In this document: positions 32,511 through 45,752 of the stretch, in pieces
How positions within the stretch are numbered: the stretch's first letter is position 1
How the letters are laid out: each line of letters starts with the position of its first letter
Assembly (NCBI GenBank): GCA_028752905.1
Contig: JAQNBH010000010.1
Span: forward strand, 11,092,993-11,156,992
Length of the DNA stretch: 64,000 nucleotides
Source: Cladorhizidae sp. MBARI D1340-BT2
Lineage: Eukaryota > Porifera > Demospongiae > Poecilosclerida > Cladorhizidae
Reading direction: 5' to 3'
Program-made: the position numbers and the translations under genes
The notes under the pieces: generated by a model
Told to the model about the DNA's origin: nothing
Databases searched by the model: none
What the model saw: the letters and a program-made list of their open reading frames with translations, nothing else

Positions 32511-35500
32511 ATACCCTTTTATTATTAGCTCGCTAGTGACTAACTATAGCTGAAGGTGTTTCTACAGGATTAGCAAGGCAGTACTTTCTTCTTAAAAGAG
32601 ACATGACCAGTGACAACAAAAGCATACCATTCATGTGATGATGAGAAGGAAGTTTTCACATGCATGTTGAGAAGAAAGCTATATGAATATGGATATTGAT
32701 TACAGGATGTCCCATATACTCATGAAAAACATGACTATACAGTATGTATATGTTTTTTTTTAGGTATAGCTAGTTGTGTGTGTGTGCTTGTGTCCCTGTG
32801 TTTGTGTGTGTGTGCATGTGCGTTATGTGTGTGTCTCTCTCTCTCTCTCTGCCTCTCTCCAGGAAACAAAATATAACCATGTTCCATGACACGACAGCAC
32901 TTTGTTCTCTCTGTGAGGACATCTCTCATCTGTAAAGTTATAATAATAGTCCTAAAAAATATCATTAAAATCTATCAAACTCATGCTATAAGTTTGATCC
33001 AGTGAATAGAGGTCAGTCTTGCAACAGGTTTTGCAAGACCATCTCTACCAGGAAGATCATGTGGAATGTTCTCTAGATGCTGGAGATGATAAAAGTTAAA
33101 CATTCAGAAGCTAGTTTCCTTCAGTCCCCTGAGGAGAGTTGTCTCAACTAATACAGTGTACAGTCAGCAAGCATCGCAATTTTCAATGTTTGGAGATTAT
33201 CATTCTTCCAACAAGAGTTCAGATAAGTAGGAGAGGTCATCTCAACAATTTCCAAATGCAGTCAGCAAGCATCACAATATTAATTCCTTCCAAACAAGGT
33301 TTGAGCTCTCCGATTATCTATAATTACTATCACTGTGAGATGAATCAGCTCTGGTATCATTATTACATCCTTCTCTGAAGTACCAGTTACCTAAATTATT
33401 GATGTTCTGTGCATGTCATGAGGCATGATACCTACAACAGCTCAACTTTACTAGACCAATGCAGGACGTCGCTGACAAGTGGTGCGGAGGGTACCTAGGT
33501 CCAGCAAGCCTTCATTGTACCTCTAGGCCTTGAGGTGGTAAACAATGCATTAGAGTCTAGTTATGTTGTGGTGGATTTGCCCCAGGTGTGTCATAACTAA
33601 TCATGAGAGATTGCAATAACTAAACAGGTAAGTATACGTATCAGGCAAAGTTATGCTTTCAAGGTGTGCTGTACTGTAGGAGGAGTGACAAAAGCTGTGC
33701 TTGAAGGACACTCATGGTTGTCATACTCCAGGAATGACAGACAGGAAGTGGAGATTCCCCGAGCCCAGCCTTACACACTACTAAGATCATTAACTTCAAC
33801 TAGGATTGTGGTGGGCAATAGCCAGGGTTAGGGCCAGGTCAATTCGTGACTCTAGTCACAGAATGAAGTATCACTCATTGATAAGAGGTGGTATACATAT
33901 TATTATTCTGACACCAACTGATAATTTGTTAACAAGGAGAGCCAGCTACTAACCCATACTGCATAGTTACATAGCAGTCCCAATTTCTAGCATATGGGCT
34001 TGATTTATAATCAAAGGTAACCATGTGATAAGGTGATGGTGCATTTCCGATTTTACAATGTGAAATATGTTCCTCCTTCCTTTTCTGTAATTAGGTCACA
34101 AGTAATTACTCCTCCACAACCGGCATGTGGTCTGTGGTGATAATTATAATTCCTGGGCCACCAGTCCAGGTCTATCATTCAATAAGCTACATTTCTAAGA
34201 AGTGCAGTATGGTAAGAATGGGAGCTCCTTACTATGGCCTCCAGGCTGAGATTTGTTTAGGTATAATGCAGCTGGAGTTCAGCAGAACAATTCCACGAAG
34301 CCACTTCTTTTTAACATTTTGTTGTGGTATGCTAAGCAGGGTAAATTATTTGAGTCTGTCCATTTAATATGTATGTGTGTGTGTGTATATTTATGTGTGC
34401 TTGTTAGTGTAGGCAGAGCTAGATATACAGCTATGTTTGCCATTAGGAAAGAAAGTATTGAAATATCTTCTATGTGCCATGCTTGACAATACTTGTTCTC
34501 TTGGTGTGGACAGCTACCATTAAAGTTCTGGGAATTTAGTTGCATTTTTTCTAACTCACTTTTTCCTCAAGCAAGAAGTTTGCTACGTAAACTTCTACAG
34601 AATTGAGGCTTGTTTTCAATAGAATTTGCAAGACCCAGCCAGAAAGTAAGTGGGATGTTACCTAGAGACTAGCGATGCAAGAAATGAATGATTCAGTGAC
34701 TAATTTACTTCAGTCTCATTTGATACGGAGGAGAAATCTTCTGAACTAGTACAGAATACAGTCAGAAAGTATCACCAATAGAAGACCTGCATTATTAGGT
34801 CATGATCGTTCAACCTTGCTCACTTATGGTTTCAATAAATTCTCTCCCCATTGATGCTCCAGCAACTCTTTCTTACACAACAAGTAAACTGCCACCAATG
34901 AATAAGTTCTGAACAGAAAGTTTGCAAGTTATTACAGATTGCAGCAAATCTTGTAAACTTCTAGGCCATATCACTTCCTTCATAGTTACATACTGCATAA
35001 TGTAGCAGGAGGCTCATGGAGTGAGTCTTTGAAAATCTTAAATCTTCCTATAGTGCATAGAATTTTTATTGAATCCATAAATAGGCATGGCTTATCAAAG
35101 TGACATAATAGTGCAGGTCCCCTATTGCTGATACTTTCTGATTTTTTATTTTAGAGGATTTCTCCTCCATATCAAGCGAGGAAATTAGCTTCTCAAACAA
35201 CTAGGAAACAAAGAAAACTGAAGTATTTCTGCAAACTGAGTCAATACCCAAATGTTAGGCAAAGGATGTTATGAGAATATGAATGTTATGGAGTGTTCAG
35301 TAGCACTCTCAATATTGGATTGACCCTATTAAAATGGCGGAACCTTCCCTCCACCCAAGTTTACATCTGGGTTAAAGCTCACTAGGCAGCTTCTAACAAT
35401 GTCTTTAGCTTATTTTGAATCAAAACTAATTCGACCATGCCTCGAATCCTTCGTGAAGATGGTCAACTGAAAGGGAATAAAAAATAAAAAAACTGCGATA

Positions 35501-37570
35501 TTCATTTCAATTATCTATTGATGTATATATCTAACTCTGTATCTATCTACTATAGCCCAACACATACCTTCTCCATTATGTCTGTTCTTAATAACCAAAG
35601 ACTCCAAACTGTTCAATGTATTGCTGTAACAATCTGTTTCTCTATTCAGCACTAATCTTGTTCAGCCAAACACAGGAAAATCAGTAAAAGGTCTTCAATA
35701 TCATAAACACACTTACGTGGTTAACAGCACAAACCTTCAACAAAACCTAGTATGTACTTACATATGGTGCATGTGTATATGTGTATATGAGTACACTTAT
35801 ATGCCTGTGTTTACCTCAGCAATAATCTTGTAATATCGGTTAGTTCTGGTGATATACGTATATAACTTCTTGTGGGCGGCTACTCGACTGTAAAATATAC
35901 ATAGAAAAAAGACAACAATGTTTTAGACATTTAGAGAACCCTTTATCTATTTAAAAACGGTATTATAGGAGTCATAATATTAATAGATAAAGAGTCCAGT
36001 AAATGTTAATATAATATATATATATATACACAACATGCATCATACATAAGTGCTTACCTTGTTTTGTTGAAGGTCTGTGGTGATATTTACTTAAGGACGA
36101 ATATGGATCTGTTGTGGTTGGAGCATATGAAGATGTGGTGAAGCCCATGCTTGCAAAGTGTGCTGTCACAATAGGAGGAGTCACAAAAGCTGTGGTTTAG
36201 TCTCCTCATCGCTGCTCCTACAGACAGGAAGTGGAGATTCCTTACCCCCACCCTCCCCACATTACATACTTATGGGTGTGTCTCACTCTTTTGTTCAATA
36301 TTAAGATCATTAACTTGAATTAGAATTAGGCTGGGCAATGGGCTCTAGTCATGGCATGTAGTGGCTAGGGTAAGGATCAATAGTAATTGTGTGTACACAT
36401 GCATCACTTATAATGAAATAGTGTACCTATATTAACCCTGCATGATGTTATATATAATGAACTACACTAAGTGAGAAGGTTTTTCCATGCACTGCTCCTT
36501 GATGCTGACCTCTGTTGTATTTCCTTTATGATTTGTTGTAAATTGTTTTTTGCTCTGCTGATTGTTTCCATATTCTTGCAGCATTTGTGTATACTCAGAA
36601 AGTGGTGGTTGGTTAACCTTGCTATCGTGCAGCAATTAAGGTTCTCCATATTAAACCTTCAAACTTGACAGAACTGGCATGTGTCAACAATGACTTAAGG
36701 TATTAGATTGCAGTTTGCATTGCTGGGATTTTCACTTGTACTTATTCTTGCTCATCTCTGCCTTTCTCTGTTCAGATACCTCCAGACATTTCTTTCTTCA
36801 TCTGCTAATGCTACACTTGTCTCTCTATTTTAAGCTCTGTAGGCATATCTAATGTCAGCTAATGCTGCTCTCGCTAATTCTATGACTTTCCATGTTCTGC
36901 TCCCCCTTGATTTTCTTACATGGTGTAGTAATGATATTTATCCCTCTCTTTCCTGCTCCCTATTAGACACTTGGTTGTTCCATATCATCTTAATCAGCAT
37001 TTTTCTTCATTTATCCATCACTGAACCTCTGCTGCAAAATATTTATCTTGGACTTGACTGGCATTTTACAGTTGCTGTGTTGCACTGCACATGCTCAGTG
37101 TTGCGACATACATGCACAGACACTAGCATAATTATGAGGTCTATTACAGTGTCATAGTTGCATGCACTGCAAGCATTGACTATAAACTCATATGGTGTTC
37201 CGATTTCTTTTGCTAGTCCACACAAGAATTGCTGTACCATTTTGAAAATTGTCCTGCTGATAATCATTAGTTGATAATTTTACCTATTTTTGTTTTTTCC
37301 TCACCATCGCTTATATTGGTACAACCACAGTATCCCAGGAGAAGATATGAGAGTTGACTCATTGTATATCAGACCTTTAAACAAAGACTCCATTACCATT
37401 CAAACTTGCCTTCAGTTTCTTTCTTTCCCCTTGTTTCAAATTCACTAAGACAACCATTCTGAGTTTACATAAGTCAACTTTATTTAATGATTGTGAATTG
37501 TTAGTATTTTTACAGGTGAACATACAATAAATACATAGATAGATACGGACACAGCAATGCTGTGTGTATG
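32511..37570. repeat. 5-kb segment between modules A and B in the second set only
   Basis: No intact gene. It is a patchwork of blocks also found elsewhere: 33040-33180 and 34560-34830 resemble 12280-12540; 34045-34480 resembles 11808-12240 and 45260-45545; 35470-36250 is block P with its Gypsy site empty; 36440-37140 is a module B unit (CTCCTTGATG at 36495, CCAGACATTTCTTTC near 36782). Copy 1 jumps from CATTGCA to GCAGTACTAAG where this segment would be. Confidence 0.7.
32772..32862. repeat. GT and CT microsatellite
   Basis: GT-rich run with TGTGTGCTTG interruptions, passing into CT repeats (32836-32850). Confidence 0.9.
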
Positions 37571-40500
37571 GCAGTACTAAGTTTTACATCCAACTCCCCA
37601 CTGAAGGCTCGCTTCACTCACCAAACAAATGCAAGAAATTAAGTGATGTGATGGAGGAGAGTGACAAGAAAAAAATATGTTGCACAGGCTTACGATATCG
37701 TCATGACCACCAATGGCAGTCAGGTATGGTAGATGTGGTGGGTGTGGTTGAAATTCAAAGCAAGTCCATTAAAATACGTTCTCAAACACTGACAATTAAT
37801 TAACTAGGATGTACAGGAAGAAGGTAATTTGAACTTGTTCCGAGAAACACAGGTAAATGGAAGAGTAAACAGTTCCTGGAAAAGTCAGTTCTTCATAGTC
37901 TAAGTAATGATGGGAGTTCACCTTTCCCTGAATGAATTATAGCCGTTAAAATTTAGAAAACTGTTGAGCTAATTCCTCGCATTATTCTATCACGTACATT
38001 AATTAAGCTGCACCAATATTGGTATCAACTAGCCGATACTGTAGAACCTCTGCTGGTTTTTTCCACTCACAATTAATGTCAGAAGCCATTAATAGTAACT
38101 GTATATACACGTGCATCAAATAATGTAACTATATTAACCCTGCATGATGTCTAAGTGAGAAGGTTTTTCCATGTGCTGCTCCTTGATGCTGGCCTCTGTT
38201 GTATTTTGTTTGTGAAAATTGTTTGCTCTACTGATTGTTTCCATATTCTTGCATTTGTCAATACTCAGAAATTAATGGTATGTTAACCTTGCTATCGGGG
38301 TAGCAATTAAGGGTATCCATATCAAACTTCAGTAACTGCACATTTGGACATTGACTTGAGGTATTAGTTTGCAGGTTACACTGCTGGGACTTTTTGTTCT
38401 TATTCTTGCAATTCTCAGCCTTATCCCTCCAGACATTTCTTTCCTCATCTGCTAACACTGCTCTGGGTACAAATGACAGAATCTACTTGCTAGGCACCTA
38501 TTATATTTTTCAAGCTGGTGTGCCATCCAGACAGACAAGCAATGTATGATCTGTAATCAATACTTGCACCACTTCTCTCTTTTTTGTCCTGATGACACCA
38601 GGAAACTCTGCTAGCTAATAATATTTTCATTACATCCCGAAGGAATTAATTCACCAGTTTTCTAAATTTTAAGGAACTACTATTTGTTTTGTGGGAATGA
38701 ACTCCACCAAATATTGCTCTTATGAACTGGTATAATTACACTCTTCTGTGAGCATCCACTCCACTAGTTATTGTGGTAGCTAGCTGGAATTGTTTACAAT
38801 TGCAATTACCTCCTTCCTTGGCTACAAACTAATTAATGAGGTCAGTCTTGGTAAGACTATCTCACCTCTCCTCTCCTCCAACAATCTCACCCAGCCCCCC
38901 AGCCCCTCCCTTAGCTTCCAAGGGTTGTTTTGAATTTATGAGCTTTCCAATGGTACCATACCTACTCGAGTATAGGTTAAAAAATCAAGTACATTGCAGC
39001 TCGCAGCAGTGCTGGATCACATGCTCTACTCATGACACCTCAGTTTTGCAACTGCGACTTATATTCTTCAACAAATTTTTATATAAGTTGCAGCCCTAAA
39101 ATGGAGAGAAAATTTAGAGCTACTACTGCCATCTTTATTCCAGCAAATAAATTCTGATCACTCAGATGTAGATGGTTTCTTAACTGAAATGGAACATTAG
39201 GACATTCAGTGTATGGAGCAGTATTAACTTTCTGTTCTACAACTTCCCATGTAGGAAATTACAGATTTGTAGAATGCATTAGTGTTATTTTTTACCTCAA
39301 ATATACATTTGACTGAGGGTAAGCAGTGATGGAAATTGTGAAAGCACTAACTTATCACTGCATCACACGGCTGGCCTATACAACTTTTAGCATAACATAG
39401 TTCACCACTTAAATGAGCTATCTTTTGGTGCTATACTCTTAAGTTATGGTCCAACCGAGTCAGGCAGACTAGTGAAAAGAGTAGACTTCAGCTTTCTGCT
39501 GCTCCAAACTCATTGGCAGGCAGTTGTTTACAAAGTTTCAGTGGTAATGCTGAATGGGCATGAGCCAGTACTACTTAATGTAGTGGAGCCCAAGCACTGG
39601 TTGAAGTGCAGATGTTACACAACAGTTGCACTGCTGTGCTTCTTCTCAGTAGTAAGTTCTAAGTAGAAAGTTTGCAGGTTCTAGCAACATCCTCGACTTA
39701 CACTGTCCTTAAACGAAACCGTCATTCAAATGCAACCCAAGAGTACATCACATCAGGTTGTAGTAAATGTTGTGAGCTCTCTAGCCCTATAATTTGGTTC
39801 ATGCATATTCCAAAATACAAAAGCAGTGCTCATGGATTCCATTGAGAAACACAAGTGACGAAATCATGTGACAATACATTTCTATGCGATATCGAATTAT
39901 TTTTATCTTAATAATGTAATATTTACATTCCTAAATTAACGTTGTTCTATAAACTTTAGCATTTGCAACATATCATGTGGTTAACATATCTCACTTTAGA
40001 AATCACTATACCCTAGGGAACTTAATACAAACCGTACAAAGCTCTGAATAACCTATCTTTTGGTGCCAAAAGGACTACTTAGGAAATAAATGTGGCTGAG
40101 TTATGATCGGATAGAGTCTGACTAGTGATAAAAAGTTGACCATCAGATCCGCTTAATTATAGATCCTTGTTACCACCGATGGAAGTCAGATGTGACAGAT
40201 GTGGTAGGTAAGGTCCAACTAGTGGTAAATAATTTTTTGAAGTTTAGACCAAGTCCACTAAAACGCACATGGGTCCGCAAACAATTAGTTAGTCGCCACA
40301 GAAGGAAGGTAATTTGAACCTGTTCCAAGGAACACTGGTAATTGGAAAAATAAACAGTTCCTGGAAAAGTCAGTTCTTCAAAGTCTAAGTAATTTAGGGG
40401 TTTCACTTATCCCAGAATGAATATTAAAATGTAAAAATGTGGTGAGCTAACTCCTCACTTGTCTGCATTATTACATCAGCTTCACCAATAATAGGATGAA

Positions 40501-41716
40501 CTATCCGATACCATAGAATCTCTGCGGGACTTTTCCCACTCACATTTAATGTTAGAAGCCACTAATAGTAACCCTGTGTACACATGCATCACATATATTG
40601 AACCTATATTAACCCTGCATGATGTTTTGTATAATGAACTACACTTAGTGTGTAGGTTTTTCCATGTGCCGCTCCTTGATGGTGGCTTCTGTTGTATTTG
40701 CTTTATGTTTCGTTAAAAATTGTTTTTTTGGCGTTGCTGATTATTTCCATATTCGCAGCATTTTTGTGTACTAGGAAAATATTGGGGGGTTAACCTTGCT
40801 ATTGTGCAGCAATAAGGTTCTCCATGTTAAACCTTTTGACAGAACTGGCATGTGTCAACAATGACTTAAGGTCAGAAACCAGCAGTCACCCCCCCTCATA
40901 GTAGCTCAACTAGATTGCAGTTTGCACTGCTGTGGGATTTTCACTTGTAATTATTCTTGCTAGTCTCTGCCTCTGTTCAGATACTGCCAGACATTTCTTT
41001 CTTCATCTTCTAATGCTGCACATGTCAGTCTTTTTCTCCCTGTGTTCACTCTTGTAGGCATATCTATTGTCAGCTAATGCTGCTCTCACTAAGTCTCTGA
41101 CTTTCCCTGTTCTGCTCTCACTGGATTTTCTTACTTGGTGTAGTCATCCCTCTCTTTCCTGCTCCCTATTAGACACTTGGTTGTTCAATATCATCTTAAT
41201 CAACCCTTTCCCATTGCTGCCCCTCTGCTGCAAAAACTCTATCTTGGACTTGACTTGCATTTCACAGTTGCTGTGTTGCACTGCACACATCTCCCATGCT
41301 TGAACACCAATGCCAATTCACTGATGCTCCTGGAATATCTTACACAAACCAGTGATCTAGCTACCAGCTACTTGGTAGTGAGTTCTGAGCAGAATGCTGA
41401 CAGGTCCGAGCAAAATCTTTGACTTCCACTTATCATATTTCCAAACTATCACTCAAATAAATTTGTAAGACCGCAACTGGCTGTAGCAAATGTTGTGAGC
41501 TTTCCTGCCCTAATGGGCACAGCTGAACACCAGATAATAATAGCGATGTATGTTTGTTTGACTACAGGGGAAGTCTTTGTAAGGGGCTCAAAAAGCCTCT
41601 TTGTAGGTAACTGCAAAAAATGTTATGGACATGTTAAATTCGGGAATTATTTAATGATTGTGAATCATTCGTATTTTTACAGGTGAACATAGAATAAATA
41701 CATAGAGAGATACAAA
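37571..41716. repeat. Duplicated module B, second copy
   Basis: Aligns with 7992-13290 from GCAGTACTAAG to GAGATACAAA, with a 1.16-kb deletion at about 41287. Units start at 37706 and 40172 by the GACCACC landmark. No coding capacity recognised. Confidence 0.85.
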
Positions 41717-44700
41717 AATAGCAATGCCGTGTTAGCAGTACTAAGTTTTACTACATCCAACTGCCCACTGAAGGCTCTCTTCACCCACCAAATAAATGCA
41801 AGAAATTAAGTGATGGTGTGATGGAGAGAGGGATTGGAAAAAACTATGTTGTACAGGTTTACGATATCCTCGTGACCACCGATGGAAGTCAGATTGGTTG
41901 GTGTGGTGGGTATGGTCCAACTTGTGGTAAATAATTTTTTGAACCTCAGAGCATGTCCACTAGAATACATACGAGTTCTCAACTAATTAGCTGGCACATC
42001 AAGGTAGGAAGGTAATTTGAACCTGTTCCTAGGAACACCGGTAATTGGAAGAGTAAAGAGTTCTTGGAAAAGTCGGTAGTTCAAAGCCTAAGTAATCTAG
42101 GGGAGTTTACTTATCCCAGAATGAATTTTTTTAAATGGTGAGCTCACTAGTAATTAATTTCTGCATTAATACATTAAGCGGCATCAATATTAGTATCAAC
42201 TAGCCGATAAATCTGTCAGTTATTTTTCCACTCACAATTAATATTAGAAGCCAACTAATAGTATCTGTGTGTAGCTGCTACACATGCATCACACATAATC
42301 AAATAATGTAACCATATTAACCCTGCATGATTGTATATATAATAAACTACACTAAATGACAGGGTTTTTCCATGTGCTGCTCCTTGATGCAGGCCTCTGT
42401 TGTATTTCCTTTATGATTTGTTGAAAATTGTTTGCTCTGCTGATTGTTTCCATCATCTTGCAGCATTTGTGTATATCAGTCAGTGGTGGGAGGTTAACCT
42501 TGCTATCAGGTAGCAATTAAGGTTCTCCATATTAAACCTTCAAACTTGACAGAACTGGCATGTGTCAACAATGACTTATGGTATTATATTGCAGTTTGCA
42601 GCATTGCTGAGATTTTCACTTGTACTTATTATTGCTAGTTCCTGCCTTTCTCTGTTCAGATACTTCCAGACATTTCTTTCTTCATCTGCTAATGCTACAC
42701 TTGTCAGTCTTTTTCTCTCTGTGTTCACACTTGTAGGCATATCTATTGTCAGCTAATGCTGCTCTCTCTAAGTCTCTAACTTTCCCTGTTCTGCTCTCCC
42801 TGGATTTTCTTACTTGGTGTAGTAATGAAATTCATCCCTCTCTTTCCTGCTCCCTATTAGACACTTGGTTGTTCAATATCATCTTAATCAGCATTTTTAA
42901 ATAGCTGCCGCTCTGCTGCAAAAGCTCTATCTTGGACTTGACTTGCATTTCACAGTTGCTGTGTTGCACTGCACATGCTCAGTAGTGTGACAAACACACA
43001 CAAGCACTAGTTTATTATGATAATTAGATGTCTCATTGAAATGTACAATATTGTCACTTGTGATCAATCTATGAGCACTGCTCTTGCATAGGCACTATAT
43101 ATGAGCCAAATTATAGGGCTGGAAAGCTGACAAAATTTAATTTGGTTCCATATGAGATGGTTGGGTATATGGAGAGTGGAGGATGAGGGTCTTGCTCGGA
43201 CCTGGGAGTTTGCTGCTCAGAACTCATGACCAAACAGTAGTTCACTGGTTTGTCTTAGTTAGAAGCTGTTCCAGGAGCATCACTGAACAGGCATGAGATT
43301 GGTCTACTTAATGCAGTGGAGTTTAAGCACTGGTTGAAATGCAGAGGTGCTACATCAGCATTGAAGAAGCACACATTGCCGCTGTTTTAACATCTCTGCA
43401 CTTTAACCTGTGCATGATCTCCACTACATGAAGTAAACCAGGCTCATGCACATTCATTGATGCTCCAGCAACCCTTTCTTACACAACCAGTATCCTGCCA
43501 ACTAGCAATAAGTTGTGAGCAGAGAGTTTGCAGGTAGGCCCATCATTATGATAGCAGAACTTCTAGGCCATATCACTTGCTGCATAGTTACATACTGCAT
43601 AATGCAGGAGCAGGGCTCATGGAGTCTTTGAAAATTTTGAATTAAAATACATTTCCTATGGTGCATAGAATTTTTATTGAATCCATAAGTAGGCAAAGTG
43701 ACATAATAGTGCAGGTCCCCTATTGCTGATACTTTCTGATTTTTTCTCTATTATTTGAGAGGATTTCTCCTCCTTATCAAGTGACTGAAGGAAATTAGCT
43801 TCTCAAACATTAAGGAAACAAAGAAAACTGATGTATTTTTGCAGACTGAGTCATTACCCAAATGTTAGGCCAAGTGCGTTATTAGAATATGAATGTTTAT
43901 TATGGGTTGCACAATATTGGATTGACCCCTATTTAAAATGACGGAGGAAAAACCCAAATTTATGCCTCAGGTAATGCTCACTAGGCAGCTTCTAACAGTG
44001 TCTTTAGCTGATTTTTAACCCAAAATACTTCAAACATGCCTTAAATCCTTCGTGAAGATAGTGAACTGAAAGGGGAAAAAAAAAACCCATGTGATATTCA
44101 TTTTCAATTATTTATTGATGTATCTAACTCTGTATCTATATACTATTGCCCAACACATACCTTCTCCATTATGTCTGTTCTTCATAATTTTAATAACCAA
44201 AGATTCCAAACTGTTCAATGTATTGCTGTAACATTCTGTTTCTCTATTCAGCACTAATCTTGTTTCTGTTTCTCTAGCACTAATCTTGTTCAGCAAAACA
44301 CAGGAAAATCACAGTAAAAGGTTTTCAATATCATAAACACACTTATGTGGCTAACAGCACAGAACTTCAACAAAACCTAGTACGTATTATATATGGTGCA
44401 TGTGTATATGAGTACACTTATATGCCTGTGTCTACCTCTGCAATAATCTTGTAATATCAGTTAGTTCTGGTGATATACGAATATAACTTCTTGTGAGGCT
44501 GTACGACTGTAAAAACAAAAATAATATACATAGAAAAAAGACAACCATATTTTAGACATTTAGAGAACCCTTTATTTATTTTTATAGGGGTCTTTATATT
44601 AATAGATAAAGAGTCCTGTAAATGTTAATATAATATATATATACACAACATGTATCATACATAAGTGCTTACCTTGTTTTGTTGAAGATCTGTGATGATA

Positions 44701-45545
44701 TTTACTTAAGGACAGAATATGGATCTGTTGTGGTTGGAGCATATGAAGATGTGGTGAAATTCATGCTTGCAAGGTGTGCTGTCACAATAGGAGGAGTCAC
44801 AAAAGCTGTGGTTTAGTCTCCTCATCGCTGCTCCTACAGACAGGAAGTGGAGATTCCCTACCCCTACCCTCCCCACATTACACACACGTATGGGTGTGTC
44901 TCACTCTTTTGTTCAATACTAAGATTAATAACTTGAATTAGAATTAGCCTGGGCAACGGGAGATTCTAGTCATGGCATATAGTGGCTGTCAATGTGATAC
45001 TGTTGTTATAGCAGGTAATGGTCAGGGTTAGGGCCAGGGCAATGGGTGACTCTAGTAACAGATTGAAGTATCACTGACTGATAAGAGGTGGTATACATAT
45101 TCAAACACCAACTCATAATTTGTTAACCTAGGAGTGCCAGTTACTAATCCACTGCATAGTTACATAGCTTCATTTCAGTTCCAATTTCTAGCACATGGGC
45201 TTGATTTATAATTACTGATAACCTTTTGACAAGATGATGGTGTGTCTTGCACACTTCTTATTTTACATGTGAAATGTATTTCCTCCTTCCTTGTTTGTTA
45301 TAATTACTCCCCCACATCCTGCATGTGGACTGGGATGGTAATTGCTTGGCCGACCACTCCAGGTGGCTCTTAATTATAAACTACTTTTCTAAGAAGTGCA
45401 GTCTATGGAAGTCTCCTAACAATGGCTTCAGGCTAGCTTTGTTTTGGTTTAGTCCATAATAGCTGGAGTTCAGCAGAATAATTTCATGCAGCCACTCCTT
45501 TAAAAAAATAATTTTGCGGTATGCTAAGCAGGGTAAAATATTTGA
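41717..45545. repeat. Further diverged module B unit and block P, copy 4
   Basis: GCAGTACTAAG recurs at about 41735, so another unit follows directly: GACCACC at 41874, CTCCTTGATG near 42382, CCAGACATTTCTTTC near 42666 and AGACACTTGGTTGTTCAAT near 42859. Block P (44050-44880) has an empty Gypsy site (GCATATGAAG near 44740). The repeat homology stops at about 45545, roughly 200 bp before the intact gene. Confidence 0.7.
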
Positions 45546-45625
45546 GTACGGGGGTACGATATGTAATGTGTGGGCGTAGATGCTTGAACATCCGCTGTTT
45601 TGTTGTTATTCCTATTTTTTAGGCT

Positions 45626-45633
45626 TATAAAAA
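45626..45633 (+). promoter_or_regulatory. TATA-like box of the 45.75-kb gene
   Basis: TATAAAAA lies 120 bp before the chosen ATG, just beyond the edge of the repeated DNA. The preceding CCTATTTTTTAG could instead be a splice acceptor of an upstream leader exon, so the promoter call is tentative. Confidence 0.35.
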
Positions 45634-45752
45634 TGGTCTGCTTGGACTAAAATCATTAATCTATTTTGTTCAATTGGTGTCACTTCACTCTCACCTAAAA
45701 CCTTTTGAGTTGCCCAGTAGAGTTGCACAGCACGTTTCAGTTGTGGATAAAG

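Noticed and set aside
45705..45752. Sixteen-codon upstream extension of the glycosyltransferase-like gene
   Set aside because: It begins with TTG; the ATG at 45753 has a good context and places the membrane anchor near the N-terminus.
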